From an uncultured Actinomycetes bacterium (GTDB taxonomy: Bacteria > Actinomycetota > Actinomycetes > Actinomycetales > Microbacteriaceae), in assembly GCA_903920435.1 (NCBI GenBank), contig CAIXMB010000024.1, forward strand, positions 1-36,667: DNA of 36,667 nucleotides, written 5' to 3'. This document shows positions 1 to 6,386 of this stretch, one piece after another; the stretch's first letter is position 1; the number at the start of each line of letters is the position of its first letter. The position numbers were made by a program, and so were the translations under genes. The notes beneath the pieces are model-generated. The model was given only the letters and a program-made list of their open reading frames with translations, did not search any database and had not been told where the DNA came from.

Positions 1-665
1 ACGACGTAGGCGAGCTGAGCGAGCACGTAGGTGACCAGGAGCGCCGCGCTGCGCGAACCCGTGCGTGCGATGCGCATGATCAGGTAGACGAAGGGCAGCC
101 ATCCCCACTTCGGCGACGGCGGGAGGTAGCCGCGCTCCGCCAGCCGGGTGGTGTCGAGCCGGGCGAGCAGGACGAGCATCCCGACGAACAGCCCGAGAAG
201 GGGGAACCCGACGTACCGGCTCGACGTGGGCGACAGCACGCCGACGACGCCGCCGACGATGGCGGTCATCCCCGCGTACCAGAGCGGCGAGCTTGCGATG
301 AGCCAGGCGGGAAGGGTGTGCACGCTGCCGTAGACGATGATCGAGGGGTCGAGCGTGTACGCCAGGGGCTCGAAGGCGCGGGGCTCGTAGCCGCCGGCGC
401 GCCTCGCGTACTCCGCCGAGGAGATCTCGGCGGGGCGCTCGAGCACGGCGACGGCCGACGCGGGCTCCTCCGGCTCGCCGCGCGTGAGCGGGCCCACCTG
501 CTCACGCAGCTCCCGGCGGGAGAGGACGGGCGCGGGCGCCACGGACACGGCTGCCGCGGCATCCGGTCGCCGCACGTGCACGGTCCACGCCGAGCCGTCC
601 CACCAGCGCTTGGCCGTCGCGTCGAGCGCGTCGGGGTACCAGCCGGCAGGCGGCAGCGCAGTCAT
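1..665 (-). CDS. DUF2510 membrane protein (3' part lost at left edge)
   Basis: The reading frame starts at ATG 665 and stays open to the left edge, giving 221 codons without a stop, so the C-terminus is missing. Residues 5-35 form a DUF2510 domain (LPPAGWYPD, then a KRWWDGSAWT segment). A linker with RRELREQVG follows, and from about residue 105 come hydrophobic segments consistent with about four membrane helices. It is a clear paralogue of the 392-residue protein at 1663-2841: both carry LLAR-DT--L-ERGY--PS followed by a second shared block ending in TYVL. A GGGGGA purine run lies about 6 nt before the start. DUF2510 is a short Trp/Tyr-rich domain common at the N-terminus of actinobacterial membrane proteins, with no settled function. 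Function here is unknown. Confidence 0.85.
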   Translation of the reverse strand, partial: MTALPPAGWYPDALDATAKRWWDGSAWTVHVRRPDAAAAVSVAPAPVLSRRELREQVGPLTRGEPEEPASAVAVLERPAEISSAEYARRAGGYEPRAFEPLAYTLDPSIIVYGSVHTLPAWLIASSPLWYAGMTAIVGGVVGVLSPTSSRYVGFPLLGLFVGMLVLLARLDTTRLAERGYLPPSPKWGWLPFVYLIMRIARTGSRSAALLVTYVLAQLAYV

Positions 666-752
666 GTGGATCCCCCAGGTCGACGTGGTGTCAGCCTCGA
701 ACATAATCGAGGGATTCTCGCCGTCGCGTCCCCCAGTTGGCGGGGTGGAGGA

Positions 753-1274
753 CTAGAAGAGCGTCTGGGGCGCCGGCGGCGAGCTCAGGGGCGCCGAGCC
801 CGAGTTGCGTCCGCCGGGGTAGCCGGGGCCCGTGTCGGGCTGCGCGCCGCGGGCGTACGCCTCAGCGGCGCCGCGGGCGCGGGCATCCGCCGCTTCGTTC
901 ATGACGTGGCCGACGTGGCCCTTGACCCATTCGAACCGGTAGCGGCGGCCCTGGAGGGCGGCGTCGAGCTCCTTGAGCAGGTCGAGGTTCATGACCGGCT
1001 TGCCGTCGCCCTTGCGCCAGCCCTTGGCCTTCCAGCCGGGCATCCATTTGGTGATCGAGTTGATGACGTACTGGCTGTCGCACAGGATGTGCAGATCGTC
1101 GTCGACATGGGCTGTGGCCCGCAACAGGTCGAGCACGGCCATGAGCTCGCCCTGGTTGTTCGTCGCGTGCTTCCAGCCGCCGGCGGCCCAGGTCGCGTCG
1201 TCGACGTACCAGGCCCAGCCTGCGGGGCCGGGGTTGCCCAGTGCGGATCCATCGGCAGCAGCGGTGATTGTCAT
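753..1274 (-). CDS. rnhA: Ribonuclease HI
   Basis: This is a type 1 ribonuclease H, 173 residues from ATG 1274, which cleaves the RNA strand of RNA-DNA hybrids in the cytoplasm (R-loops, replication primers). The four catalytic carboxylates are visible: D8 in ADGSALGNPG, E43 in NNQGELMA, D66 in CDSQYV and D130, with histidines at 120 and 123 in VKGHVGH near the usual catalytic His. The last 40 residues or so are a low-complexity Gly/Pro/Ser tail beyond the fold. An upstream in-frame ATG at 1295 would add seven residues, but 1274 puts the start 7 nt after a TACCCT -10 hexamer and leaves the N-terminus at normal family length. It is divergent from the small ORF starting at 1294. Confidence 0.93.
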   Translation of the reverse strand: MTITAAADGSALGNPGPAGWAWYVDDATWAAGGWKHATNNQGELMAVLDLLRATAHVDDDLHILCDSQYVINSITKWMPGWKAKGWRKGDGKPVMNLDLLKELDAALQGRRYRFEWVKGHVGHVMNEAADARARGAAEAYARGAQPDTGPGYPGGRNSGSAPLSSPPAPQTLF

Positions 1275-1280
1275 TACGTC

Positions 1281-1287
1281 TAGGGTA
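1281..1287. promoter_or_regulatory. Overlapping divergent -10 elements (rnhA and small ORF)
   Basis: The seven bases TAGGGTA contain TAGGGT on the plus strand (1281-1286) and TACCCT on the minus strand (1287-1282). Each is exactly 7 nt from the start codon it faces (ATG 1294 and ATG 1274). The two genes are only 19 bp apart, so transcription from both would be leaderless and mutually exclusive at any moment. The call rests on sequence and spacing only. Confidence 0.55.
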
Positions 1288-1293
1288 TCGAGC

Positions 1294-1569
1294 ATGCCCT
1301 CCTACCGAGTGACCATGGCGATGGGCGCGTTGCACGGGTCGCCCGACGCGGTGCTCCCGGCCGCGCGTGCCGCGGCGTCGGCGGTCGCGGTGCTCGAGGC
1401 CTCCGACGTACAGGTGGTGCGGGGCGAGGCGCGCATTGTGGTCAGGTTCACGGCAGACGACCGCGAGGCCGCCGAGCAGGTTGCCGCGCACGTCGCAGCG
1501 GTGACGTCGACGGCCGCCGACGTCACCGGCTGGCGCCTCACGGAGCGGGTCGGAGCCCGCTGGGAGTGA
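1294..1569 (+). CDS. Small conserved-looking protein, function unknown
   Basis: This is a 91-residue ORF starting at ATG 1294 and divergent from rnhA. It begins MPSYRVTM, continues with an Ala-rich helical stretch, and ends with a beta-alpha-looking segment (VVRFTADDREAAEQVAAHV) and the tail GWRLTERVGARWE. No signal peptide or membrane segment is present. The frame has typical GC-ending codon use, its own -10 (TAGGGT, 7 nt upstream), and a strong hairpin terminator 47 nt after the stop, all of which argue for a real gene. I do not recognise a named family with confidence. The fold may be a small alpha/beta domain, but that is inference. Confidence 0.72.
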   Translation: MPSYRVTMAMGALHGSPDAVLPAARAAASAVAVLEASDVQVVRGEARIVVRFTADDREAAEQVAAHVAAVTSTAADVTGWRLTERVGARWE

Positions 1570-1615
1570 CCCGGGACTCGCACGCACCGCGTAGGCACCC
1601 GCACACGCAACAAGC

Positions 1616-1651
1616 AATGAGGCACGGATGCTCGGGCATCCGTGCCTCATT
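1616..1651. terminator. Bidirectional hairpin terminator
   Basis: A perfect 16-bp inverted repeat (1616-1631 and 1636-1651) flanks a 4-nt TCGG loop. It lies between the convergent ends of the small ORF (stop 1569) and the DUF2510 gene (stop 1663), so it can serve both. The stem ends in AAT/ATT, but no long U-tract follows, as is common for actinobacterial terminators. Confidence 0.8.
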
Positions 1652-1662
1652 GGTCTGTGGGG

Positions 1663-2841
1663 TCAGTCCTCGACGGGAGTGAGTCCCGTGATCGCGAATG
1701 CCGCAGCGGGATCGTCCGGCGTCACCTGCAGGCCCGCGTTGTACTGAGTGCCGTCGAGTTCGACGATGCAGGTCGTGGTCGTGCCCGGGTCGATAGAGGC
1801 GAAGGGCTCGCAGGTCACGGTGCCCACCTCGAAGGTCTTGGCGAGGTCGAGCCGCACCTGCGCCTCAATGCCGTCTTGAGCGAGCAGGTTGTCGCGCTCC
1901 TGGCCCGTGAGGGTCTCGACGGGCGTCGGGATCGCCGAGCTCGACGCCTGCACCGGCGGGGTGAACAGCGACAGCAGCGCGGGGTTGCCGATGTACGCGA
2001 GGTACAGCAGCCCCAGCAGCGCCACGAACGACAGCACGTAGGTGATGAGCATGCCCAGGCTCCGCGCTCCCACGCGTACGGTGCGGGCGACGAAGTAGAA
2101 GAACGGCAGCAGCACCCACCACACCGACGGCGCGCGGTAGCCGCGCTCGATGAGGTGGCGGGTGTCCTGGCGCGCGAGCAGGAAGGTCATGGCGAACGCG
2201 ACGACCGCGAACCCGGCCTGTACGAGAATCGGGCTCACGATGGAGAGCACCGTCATGCCGGCGATGAGCATCATCGCTATCCATAGCGGCGAGGCCGCGA
2301 AGAGCCATCCGGCGAAGGTCTGCGAGCTGCCGGTGGGCACGTCGATCGCTCCGGTGAATGACTCCTGCCAGGGCTTGCGAGTGGGCTGGTACCCGCCGGC
2401 CGCGCGTGCGCGATCGACGGCGGTCAGCTCGGCGGGCTCGGGGTCTGGCGTGATCGAAAGGGTCGGCGCGGGTTCCGGAACGGGCTCGGGCTCGGGCTCG
2501 GGCCTGATGGTCGGCTCGGGCGCGACGGGCGCGACGGGTGCACTCGGTGCGACGGCAACCGGTTCCGCCGCCCGGGCCATGGGCGTGATGCCCTGCGCGG
2601 GGGCGTCGGGCTCGCCCTGGGCGAGCGTGCCGACCTGCGCGCGAAGCTCACGGCGAGAACGGGCATCCGTCGTCTCGCGCACCGGGGCCACGGGCTCCGG
2701 AGACGGAGCGGGCGTCGCCGGGCGCACCTCGATCGGGCGGAACTCGTTGGTCCAGCCCGTGCCGTTCCAATGCCGAAGCCGGGTGGCGTTGGGTCGATCG
2801 GGGTACCAGCCCTCCGGTGGTAGCCCTGAAGTGTCAGCCAT
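1663..2841 (-). CDS. DUF2510 multi-pass membrane protein with DUF4333-like tail
   Basis: This 392-residue protein starts at ATG 2841. In order it shows a DUF2510 domain (residues 6-38, LPPEGWYPD and RLRHWNGTGWT), an RRELRAQVG linker, a Pro/Glu/Ala-rich low-complexity stretch (about 85-145) with an EPEPEPVPEP run, four or five hydrophobic segments between about 175 and 295, and an extracytoplasmic C-terminal domain of about 85 residues. That last domain contains VGTVTCEPF and TTTTCIVELDG, so it has a pair of Cys and resembles DUF4333-type domains. The gene follows the small DUF2510 gene by 15 bp and probably shares its transcript. It is paralogous to the truncated gene at 1-665. Role unknown; an envelope location is inferred from the helices. 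Confidence 0.85.
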   Translation of the reverse strand: MADTSGLPPEGWYPDRPNATRLRHWNGTGWTNEFRPIEVRPATPAPSPEPVAPVRETTDARSRRELRAQVGTLAQGEPDAPAQGITPMARAAEPVAVAPSAPVAPVAPEPTIRPEPEPEPVPEPAPTLSITPDPEPAELTAVDRARAAGGYQPTRKPWQESFTGAIDVPTGSSQTFAGWLFAASPLWIAMMLIAGMTVLSIVSPILVQAGFAVVAFAMTFLLARQDTRHLIERGYRAPSVWWVLLPFFYFVARTVRVGARSLGMLITYVLSFVALLGLLYLAYIGNPALLSLFTPPVQASSSAIPTPVETLTGQERDNLLAQDGIEAQVRLDLAKTFEVGTVTCEPFASIDPGTTTTCIVELDGTQYNAGLQVTPDDPAAAFAITGLTPVED

Positions 2842-2856
2842 GCGTGTATCTGTCCG

Positions 2857-3150
2857 CTAGTAGCGGGTCTGCTCCGTCGTCGATTCGGTGGTGAGTGGTC
2901 CTCCGAGCATCTCACGCAGCTGGCGGCGGGTGAGCGGAACGGACACGTGAGGAGCCGGCGCCGACCGTTCGGGGGTCGACGCCAGCCTGCTTGTGGGAGT
3001 ACGTGCGGAGGCGAAGTCGGGCACCATGTCGATGACGAGCGGGCGCACCTCGGTGGACCACGCCTCGCCGTCCCACCAGCGGAGCTGCTCAGCTCCGGAC
3101 TGGTCCGGGTACCATCCCGCGGGTACAGTCCCGCGCTCCAAGAGTGACAA
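2857..3150 (-). CDS. Small DUF2510 protein
   Basis: The frame contains VPAGWYPDQSGAEQLRWWDGEAW, a DUF2510 domain, followed by a disordered Pro/Ser/Thr-rich linker and LTRRQLREMLGG. That last segment matches the RREL-RE linker of the two larger DUF2510 paralogues, but no membrane segment follows. I place the start at TTG 3150 (97 residues). A GGGGGG purine run at 3162-3157 sits 6 nt upstream, a TACAGT -10 lies at 3190-3185, and the distance to GWYP then matches the paralogues. An alternative ATG at 3201 would lie upstream of that -10. The protein looks like the soluble N-terminal half of its larger neighbours, perhaps a degenerate or regulatory copy. First gene of a two-gene transcript with 1663-2841. 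Confidence 0.7.
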   Translation of the reverse strand: MSLLERGTVPAGWYPDQSGAEQLRWWDGEAWSTEVRPLVIDMVPDFASARTPTSRLASTPERSAPAPHVSVPLTRRQLREMLGGPLTTESTTEQTRY

Positions 3151-3236
3151 TTTCGGCCCCCCGCCGTACTCAGTTACGTTGCCGACTGTACCGAGGGGCA
3201 TCCGTGCACGATCAGTCCCACTACGGGGATGCCCTG

Positions 3237-3518
3237 TTAACGGGACAGGAGGCCCTGGCGCTCCGGATGCTCGTCGAACCATTGCCCGACATACCAGCAC
3301 ATCGGCACGACGCGGCGGGTGGAGTTCTGCTCGACGTCGTCCATGGCGAACGCGACGACCTCGCCGGCATAGCCGTTACCGCGCAGATTCGGCTGCGTGT
3401 AGGTGTGGTGGAACGAGATCGAGTTGCCGTTGATCGCGTAGTCGGCGAGCGCCGCGAGGTGCCCGTCGATCATGAGGGTGTAGCGCTTGGCGTCGGGCTC
3501 GTGGGCGAGTTCCTTCAT
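3237..3518 (-). CDS. YjdJ-type GNAT N-acetyltransferase domain protein
   Basis: This 93-residue protein starts at ATG 3518. The sequence pattern YTLMIDGHLAALADY, then ISFHHTYTQPNLRGNGYAGEVVAFAMDDV, then VPMCWYVGQWFDEHPE matches the short GNAT-like family typified by YjdJ. That family has the acetyl-CoA binding R/Q-x-x-G-x-G/A loop, here RGNGYAG, and a conserved C-terminal C-x-Y-V/A---F--HPE signature. Family members are minimal acetyltransferase folds with unknown substrates. The start is supported by a TAGTCT -10 at 3530-3525, 6 nt upstream, implying a leaderless transcript. It is divergent from the LLM oxidoreductase, with 61 bp between them. Confidence 0.88.
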   Translation of the reverse strand: MKELAHEPDAKRYTLMIDGHLAALADYAINGNSISFHHTYTQPNLRGNGYAGEVVAFAMDDVEQNSTRRVVPMCWYVGQWFDEHPERQGLLSR

Positions 3519-3579
3519 GCGTCAAGACTAAGCACTTGCGGCCGGGAATATCGATGCATACGCATACGCTGTATCCACC

Positions 3580-4584
3580 ATGAAGCGCATCGGATTCCTC
3601 TCGTTCGGCCACTACCAGGCGGTGCCCGGCTCGGTGACGCGCACGGCGGGGGAGTCGCTGCTGCAGCACGTCGAGCTGGCGGTCGCCGCCGAGGAGGTCG
3701 GGGTCGACGGCGCGTACGTGCGCGTGCACCACTTCGCCAACCAGCTCGCCAGCCCATTCCCCCTGCTCGCCGCCATGGGGGTCCGCACGACGACCATCGA
3801 GCTCGGCACGGCGGTCATCGACATGCGGTACGAGAACCCGCTCTACATGGCGGAGGACGCCGCTGCGGCCGACCTCCTGTCGGGCGGCAGGCTGCAGCTC
3901 GGCCTGAGCCGTGGATCACCCGAGACGGCGCTCAACGGCTACGAGTCGTTCGGCTACGTGCCCGCCGAGGGCGGGGACGCCGCCGATGACGCCCGCGCGA
4001 AGACCGAGCTGTTCCGTGCCGCGATCGACGGAGCCCCCGTCGCCCGCACCGCCCGGGGCAACGGGCTGCTCGCCATCCAGCCGCAATCTCCGGGGCTGCC
4101 CGAGCGCATCTGGTGGGGCTCTGGAACCCGGGCCACTGCGAAGTGGACGGGTGAGCAGGGCATGAACCTGATGAGCTCGACCCTCCTCACCGAGGACACG
4201 GGGGTTCCCTTCGACGAGCTCCAGGCCGAGCAGATCGAGATCTACCGCGCCGCGTGGCGCGAGGCCGGCCACGAGCGCGAGCCCCGCGTGTCGGTGAGCC
4301 GCAGCATCCTGCCCATCACCACCGATGAGGACCGCGCGTACTTCGGCCGCGAGCGGGGCAGCGAAGACCAGGTCGGCTACCTCGACGGCGGCCTCGCGCG
4401 CTTCGGCAAGAGCTACGTGGGCGAGCCCGACGAGATCGTCGAGCAACTGCGCACGGATGCCGCGGTGCAGGCCGCGGACACCGTGCTCGTCACGGTGCCG
4501 AACCAGCTCGGCGTCGAGTACAACGCCCGGCTGCTCGAGACGATCGTGAAGGATGTGGCGACGCCCCTGGGATGGCGCGACTGA
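3580..4584 (+). CDS. LLM-class flavin-dependent oxidoreductase
   Basis: This 334-residue protein starts at ATG 3580. It has the TIM-barrel pattern of luciferase-like monooxygenases: MKRIGFLSFG at the N-terminus, HVELAVAAEEVGVDGAYVRVHHF around residues 30-50, TTIELGTAVIDMRYENPLYMAEDAAAADLLSGGRLQLGLSRGSPE around 70-115, and a C-terminal GEPDEIVEQL helix. Family members use FMN or F420 to oxidise diverse substrates; neither cofactor choice nor substrate can be read from the sequence. The stop codon (TGA 4582-4584) touches the palindrome that begins at 4584 in front of the toxin-antitoxin genes. A TACGCT -10 candidate lies at 3565-3570. Confidence 0.9.
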   Translation: MKRIGFLSFGHYQAVPGSVTRTAGESLLQHVELAVAAEEVGVDGAYVRVHHFANQLASPFPLLAAMGVRTTTIELGTAVIDMRYENPLYMAEDAAAADLLSGGRLQLGLSRGSPETALNGYESFGYVPAEGGDAADDARAKTELFRAAIDGAPVARTARGNGLLAIQPQSPGLPERIWWGSGTRATAKWTGEQGMNLMSSTLLTEDTGVPFDELQAEQIEIYRAAWREAGHEREPRVSVSRSILPITTDEDRAYFGRERGSEDQVGYLDGGLARFGKSYVGEPDEIVEQLRTDAAVQAADTVLVTVPNQLGVEYNARLLETIVKDVATPLGWRD

Positions 4585-4607
4585 GTGGTACACTATCCGG
4601 TACCACT
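4584..4607. promoter_or_regulatory. Candidate YefM-type operator
   Basis: Perfect 8-bp inverted arms AGTGGTAC (4584-4591) and GTACCACT (4600-4607) flank the 8-nt spacer ACTATCCG, about 15 nt before the antitoxin ATG at 4623. YefM/YoeB operons are known to be autoregulated through a palindrome with a GTAC-type core near the promoter, and TACACT at 4589-4594 could be the -10 covered by it. Position and symmetry support an operator; binding is inferred. Confidence 0.6.
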
Positions 4608-4622
4608 GAAGGGACCGAATCG

Positions 4623-4874
4623 ATGAGCGCGATCACCGCGAGCGAAGCACGAAAGAACCTGTTCGGGCTCATCCAGCAGGTAAATGACGACCACGCGTCG
4701 GTCGAGGTCGTTTCGAAGCACGGCAACGCGGTGCTCATATCCAAGGACGACTACGACGCGATAACCGAGACCGCGTACCTCCTGCGCAATGCTGCTGGTG
4801 CCGAGCGCCTTCTCGCCGCTCTCGAGCGAGCCCGGCGCGGAGAGTTCGAGACGCACGACTTGCTCGAGGCGTGA
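4623..4874 (+). CDS. yefM: Phd/YefM-family antitoxin
   Basis: This 83-residue antitoxin starts at ATG 4623, with a GAAGGGA ribosome-binding site at 4608-4614. The N-terminal DNA-binding and dimerisation fold is clear: ITASEARKNLFGLIQQVNDDHASVEVVSKHGNAVLISKDDYDAI (residues 4-47) closely matches YefM. The C-terminal segment (YLLRNAAGAERLLAALERARRGEF) is the region that wraps and neutralises the toxin. It represses its own operon, probably through the palindrome at 4584-4607. The stop overlaps the toxin GTG by 4 nt (GTGA, 4871-4874), the usual coupling for this pair. An in-frame ATG at 4572 lies inside the LLM gene and before the operator, so it was rejected. Confidence 0.95.
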   Translation: MSAITASEARKNLFGLIQQVNDDHASVEVVSKHGNAVLISKDDYDAITETAYLLRNAAGAERLLAALERARRGEFETHDLLEA

Positions 4875-5131
4875 ATCGGCAGCTCGCCTTCGACCGGAAC
4901 GGGTGGGAGGACTACACGTACTGGCAGCGGCAGGACCGCAAGACCCTCACGCGGTTGAACGCCCTCATCGCCGACGTGCTGCGCGATCCGTTCGCCGGCA
5001 CCGGCAAGCCCGAGCCGCTCAAGCACATCCTGTCGGGCGCCTGGTCGCGGCGGATCGACGAGGCGAACCGGCTCGTGTACCTCGTGACCGACACCCACAT
5101 CGTGATCCTGCAGGCGCGGGACCACTACTGA
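4871..5131 (+). CDS. yoeB: YoeB-family ribosome-dependent mRNA interferase toxin
   Basis: This 86-residue toxin starts at GTG 4871. It follows Escherichia coli YoeB almost block by block: W12-EDY-YW, then NALI-D--R-PF-G-GKPEPLKH (residues 30-52), LSG-WSRRI (54-62) and RLVY-VTD (67-74), ending RDHY. The catalytic residues E48, R67 and H85 correspond to YoeB E46, R65 and H83, so it should be active. The family cleaves mRNA in the ribosomal A site under stress and is held inactive by YefM. The pair is intact and translationally coupled. Its 3' end overlaps the convergent 380-residue gene by 7 nt (5125-5131). Confidence 0.96.
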   Translation: MNRQLAFDRNGWEDYTYWQRQDRKTLTRLNALIADVLRDPFAGTGKPEPLKHILSGAWSRRIDEANRLVYLVTDTHIVILQARDHY

Positions 5132-6267
5132 TCGCTGTCGCCCTCCTCTTCTCCGGCCCGCTTCTTGCCTGTGAATATTGACGAGGTCGCGCCCCGCAGC
5201 GAGCCCGCGGCACCCGCTGCGACCCGCCCCACTCCCTTGATTGTGGTCACGGCGCGCGCCTCGTCCGGAATGCCGTCACCGTCTAGGTCGACCTTGCGGA
5301 ACGGGCGGGATACCGCGCCAGCAGCCGTGGTCACGCCAGCGCCCACCGCACCAGCCGCGGTGGCACTCGCGCTGGCGACGGTTCCGGACGTCTTGACGAA
5401 AGCCCCCACCGCGCTGCGCATCCCGGTCTCGAACGCGCTCGGATCGGGGATTCCGTCGCCATCCGAGTCAACAGGCTCAAGGACCGCCGGCAGCTGGTCC
5501 GGCGCGGCGCCGAAGGCCTGCTTGGCTGCCTGGACAACGTCGTTGCCTGCCGTGTAGCCGCCGATACCTCCGAGAACCATGCCTATTCCGCCTGGCATGA
5601 GCCGAGTGCTCGCGACTGCGGCCTTCTCAGGGATTCGCTTCTTCGCGAGGTCCTGCACTGATTCCAGGATCGAGGGAACGAAGCCGGTCGGAACTACGGT
5701 TCCCAACAACTCTGCGAGCGGCAGTTCTTCGAACGACTTCGCGTTCGCCAGCTCGCGCGACCGCGCGGCGGTACCGCTCATCGCCGAAGCGTCCCTGCGG
5801 ATCGCCGCCTTGGCGAGGTCCGCAACCTTCGTTCGTCCCTCCTGTCCGAGCATGAGCGAAAGGATGACGGCCCGAGCCCGATCCTGGATGTTCATGCCGT
5901 GGACTTCGGCCACAGCAAGGCCAAAAAGCGCTGCAAGCTCGAACTGCAATAGCAGCTCGGCCGCCCCGGCTCCGAGCGCGACTGCCGTTCCGGCACCCGG
6001 GATGAACGCAGTGGCTCCCACTGCGCTTCCCGACGCGGTCACCGAAAGGACGTAGTGCCGTTCGAGAGTCTTGATGACCTCGGCGGGAGTTGCGTCGAGT
6101 TGACGTCGGCGAACGCTGCGCACGTAGGAGATCGCGACCGAGCGCTGCGCGTCGATCGCCGAGTAGATCGCCCCCGTCATTCCGGAAGGCGATTGCATCT
6201 CTTTCGGGACGTCGACAACAACCAGCTCCGCGTCGCCTGCCTGCATCGCCACTGAATCGCCGCTCAT
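5125..6267 (-). CDS. Unrecognised 380-residue protein with two DxDGDGIPD loops
   Basis: Start ATG 6267 is preceded by AGGGAG at a good distance; an upstream ATG at 6330 was rejected. There is no signal peptide. Residues 45-75 are basic. Residues 75-145 are a hydrophobic, Gly/Ala-rich segment (SGSAVGATAFIPGAGTAV, then LLLQFELAALFGLAVAEVHG) that faintly resembles EcsC-like proteins, as does NIQDRARAVILSL after it. Residues 223-243 form another glycine-rich segment (MPGGIGMVLGGIGGYTAG). Two calcium-type loops, DSDGDGIPD (267-275) and DLDGDGIPD (327-335), flank an Ala/Gly/Ser/Thr-rich stretch. These loops are EF-hand/thrombospondin-3-like and are normally extracellular. Sampled 60-base stretches are 57-62% GC against about 78% in a nearby gene, suggesting transfer. 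Function unknown. Confidence 0.78.
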   Translation of the reverse strand: MSGDSVAMQAGDAELVVVDVPKEMQSPSGMTGAIYSAIDAQRSVAISYVRSVRRRQLDATPAEVIKTLERHYVLSVTASGSAVGATAFIPGAGTAVALGAGAAELLLQFELAALFGLAVAEVHGMNIQDRARAVILSLMLGQEGRTKVADLAKAAIRRDASAMSGTAARSRELANAKSFEELPLAELLGTVVPTGFVPSILESVQDLAKKRIPEKAAVASTRLMPGGIGMVLGGIGGYTAGNDVVQAAKQAFGAAPDQLPAVLEPVDSDGDGIPDPSAFETGMRSAVGAFVKTSGTVASASATAAGAVGAGVTTAAGAVSRPFRKVDLDGDGIPDEARAVTTIKGVGRVAAGAAGSLRGATSSIFTGKKRAGEEEGDSDQ

Positions 6268-6386
6268 TCTGCTTCTCCCTTGTAGGCACGTCACCATTGA
6301 CTTCCGGTAAGAGTATCGAAACTGAGACATCGTCTAGGAACGGTGGGTCGAACCGAACCGAACCGGGCCTGACCTAGGCTCAGGAC

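Noticed and set aside
3151-3300. Upstream ATG and other starts for the small DUF2510 gene
   Set aside because: They lie before the likely -10 (3190-3185) and would add an N-terminus unlike the paralogues, so TTG 3150 is preferred.
6310-6327. Partial match (GTATCGAAACT) to the repeat unit found in lnt
   Set aside because: Only about ten bases agree and the rest of the unit is missing; probably chance.
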